From: Epiperipatus broadwayi
Lineage: Eukaryota; Onychophora; Udeonychophora; Euonychophora; Peripatidae
Assembly (NCBI GenBank): GCA_028023455.1
Contig: JAQFVV010006706.1
Span: forward strand, 184,001 to 248,000
Reading direction: 5' to 3'
DNA length: 64,000 bases
Below are positions 62,136 through 64,000 of this stretch, in pieces (the stretch's first letter is position 1; each line of letters opens with the position of its first letter). Under the pieces are notes generated by a model. That model was given only the letters and a program-made list of their open reading frames with translations, was not told where the DNA came from and searched no databases. The position numbers and the translations under genes are program-made.

Positions 62136-64000
62136 TGTAACGATCCGGGGGAAGCGACTTACGTAAACTGCACTACAGGGCGCCATCTAGGCATTTGAAC
62201 CTAGAAAAATTTATAAGTAGGCAGATACGTAAGTCCAAAAAAAAATTTTTTTTTTTTTTTTATATTTTGTTTCCGGTCATTAGCCCATGTCACTAGCTCA
62301 GTGGGATAACAGAGATTTAATAAGATAATCTAAGAGTATATATATAAAAAAAAAAAAAATAAGCCACTGCCAGTAATTAATATACAAACGTTTATTTACG
62401 CACATATATATATATATAAGATTTAAAATTGTTTTAGTATCAGTTTACATTTTAACATTTAACATTATTTTTAACTTTACTTTAATTTACATTTAATTAC
62501 TATTATATTATAATTTTACATTTTAATTAAGTTCGCACATATAAATTTATGAAAGCTTGTTTATAATGTTCAATATAGATTGATTACATAGATTTCACAG
62601 TCAAAAACGTTTCAAAAGAAACATAAACGATCAAAATACAAAATTATTGATTACTGACAATTGCGGAGGGAAATTTATATGTAACCCAATAGTATTCACC
62701 ATAAGATACTTGCATTGTCACCAATAACTTAAAAGACATCCGAATAAATACATTTTAGATACTCACCGTAAGATATCATTATTTATTGAATGTCTATATA
62801 TTTTGATCAAATATGAAAACCCAAAACATACTTAACCGATAACCAATCCATGCAAGCATCTATAACCAACTTAAATTTAATGCATTTTTATTTAGGGTCA
62901 AGTATGAATAGACCACATAGATTTGCATTTGAAAATAAAATATTCTATCCCTATTTAACCTTAGGCTAATGTTCACAGTCAAACTGGCATCAATTCATCT
63001 GATACATCGATGTATTCAATGTAATATGGAATACAGCAGCACCAAAAAGATTAAGAGAAGATATTGACTTTCATTAGATAGGAATATTACTTCTATCCAA
63101 TGAGAAGAACAATAAAAAAAAAACTCCATAGAAAGGAACTGTGCTCTGCGTCTTATAATTCCTTCCCTAGGCAAAACGGTAGAGTGCGGCGTATGAAGCG
63201 ATTCTGCCAGTAGCGAATCTCCGACTACATCTACTAACTACATCAATATATCCAATCCATTGACCCAATCTAACAATGACACAAATAACCTAAGATTACC
63301 CTCCCCTAATATAACTTTACAAATCTATACAGCCATTCACGCCCGACTTAAGTTTAACATTTATATAATTAATTTAACGACAAACGAAAAAATCATGATA
63401 AAAACTTAAAGAATAAAAAATAAATAAATGGAAATGATTTTACATAAATAAGAAAAAAAATACATCAAATAACACTATTAATAAAGAATTTAGTTTGGTT
63501 AGATAGGATCATATTGCAATCATTTAAATATAGAAAATTTTAATTTAATGTTCATTATTTATAAAGTTCTTATGGTTTAAAACAGTTCGTCTTTATCCGT
63601 TGCTTGCCATGAACGTGAATTCCCACGCCGTCCTAAGATTGGTATCCATTTAGCCATTGTTTTATTTATTCATTCGGAGGTTTTTTAGTTTAATTGGTCC
63701 TCAATGTAGGAAATGATAGTTCATTTCTCTTTTCTTTAACAGCTGAAAGAATTGACAGTGCGTCTGTCAATTCCTCCACCTCCAACTCCATACTACTACA
63801 TATAGTCACATCGTAATAATCATTAACTAACCAATAATTTCCAAACTTGTCCTTTTTATATTAATGTGAAGGATTGAATTTACATTACGTCACCGATGCG
63901 ATGGTCCTTTCGCTGCGGTCCGATTCCATAGGGATTTCTTCTTATTTGCTAACAGTTTCTATTGTTTTCCTATCTGACCGATGTTTTTACATTTAAATGC
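62136..64000 (+). repeat. Possible LTR start and internal region, truncated by the window edge
   Basis: Directly after a TA run the sequence begins TGTAACGATCCGGGGGAAGC, with CAGGGCGCCATCTAGGC soon after, a style common at the start of metazoan LTRs. An inverted pair GACTTACGTA/TACGTAAGTC (about 62156 and 62227) lies inside. TATATATATAAAAAA near 62338 could be a TATA region. Base composition is richer in CpG near 63010-63240 and 63590-64000. No second LTR, primer site or gag/pol frame is visible in the window, so this is tentative. Confidence 0.3.

Overview
This window looks like nuclear DNA from an animal, most likely an invertebrate. It is very AT-rich (by eye roughly a quarter G+C), full of (TA)n, (AAT)n and (GATA)n/(GACA)n arrays, and packed with decayed retroelements: RTE-type and CR1/jockey-type LINEs, Penelope-like GIY-YIG fragments, a gag-only LTR element and very short tRNA-derived SINEs. 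A cephalopod mollusc or a chelicerate would fit, but the sequence alone does not decide it. I find no intact cellular protein-coding gene, rRNA, functional tRNA gene, operon or CRISPR array. Nearly all open frames over 60 codons are chance frames in AT-rich DNA or pieces of decayed mobile elements.

Layout. 1-7.4 kb: AT-rich DNA with a SINE-like tRNA relic, three fold-back (inverted-repeat) elements and a minus-strand LINE reverse-transcriptase relic (5.2-5.9 kb). 7.49-8.37 kb: a 370-bp monomer in tandem plus an inverted piece. Each of the three parts carries a recognisable type I hammerhead self-cleaving ribozyme, the best find here. 8.4-14.6 kb: fold-back elements and unannotated AT-rich DNA. 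14.6-16.1 kb: a minus-strand Penelope-like element tail (GIY-YIG region) broken by a SINE with a perfect target duplication, followed by a hammerhead-like motif. 17.8-18.6 kb: a diverged minisatellite of about 124 bp. 19.7-20.8 kb: a 335-bp monomer repeated about 2.6 times and then inverted, the whole flanked by a 13-bp target-site duplication. This is the same architecture as the hammerhead array but has no ribozyme that I recognise.

21-32.5 kb: mostly unassigned AT-rich DNA. 32.6-39.5 kb: a full-length LTR retrotransposon on the minus strand (two LTRs, a tRNA-Pro-like primer site, a polypurine tract and a broken gag, with no pol seen). 39.7-41.9 kb: a diverged tandem duplication of about 1.14 kb. 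48.5 kb: a second GIY-YIG relic. 50.4-52.0 kb: long (AAT)n and (GATA)n/(GACA)n arrays. 52.0-55.6 kb: copies of a dispersed repeat of about 480 bp, one interrupted by a 952-bp TA-flanked inverted-repeat DNA transposon and by a 100-bp SINE. 57.1-58.85 kb: a 5'-truncated, frameshifted RTE-clade LINE. 59.8-60.03 kb: a cluster of NF-Y, ETS and CRE-like motifs that could be a promoter. 62.14 kb to the end: possibly the start of another LTR element.

The theme is retrotransposition, with Penelope-like remnants and hammerhead ribozyme units side by side. The two tandem-plus-inverted arrays look like products of copying from circular or multimeric RNA. All calls come from reading the sequence; no search or folding program was run.
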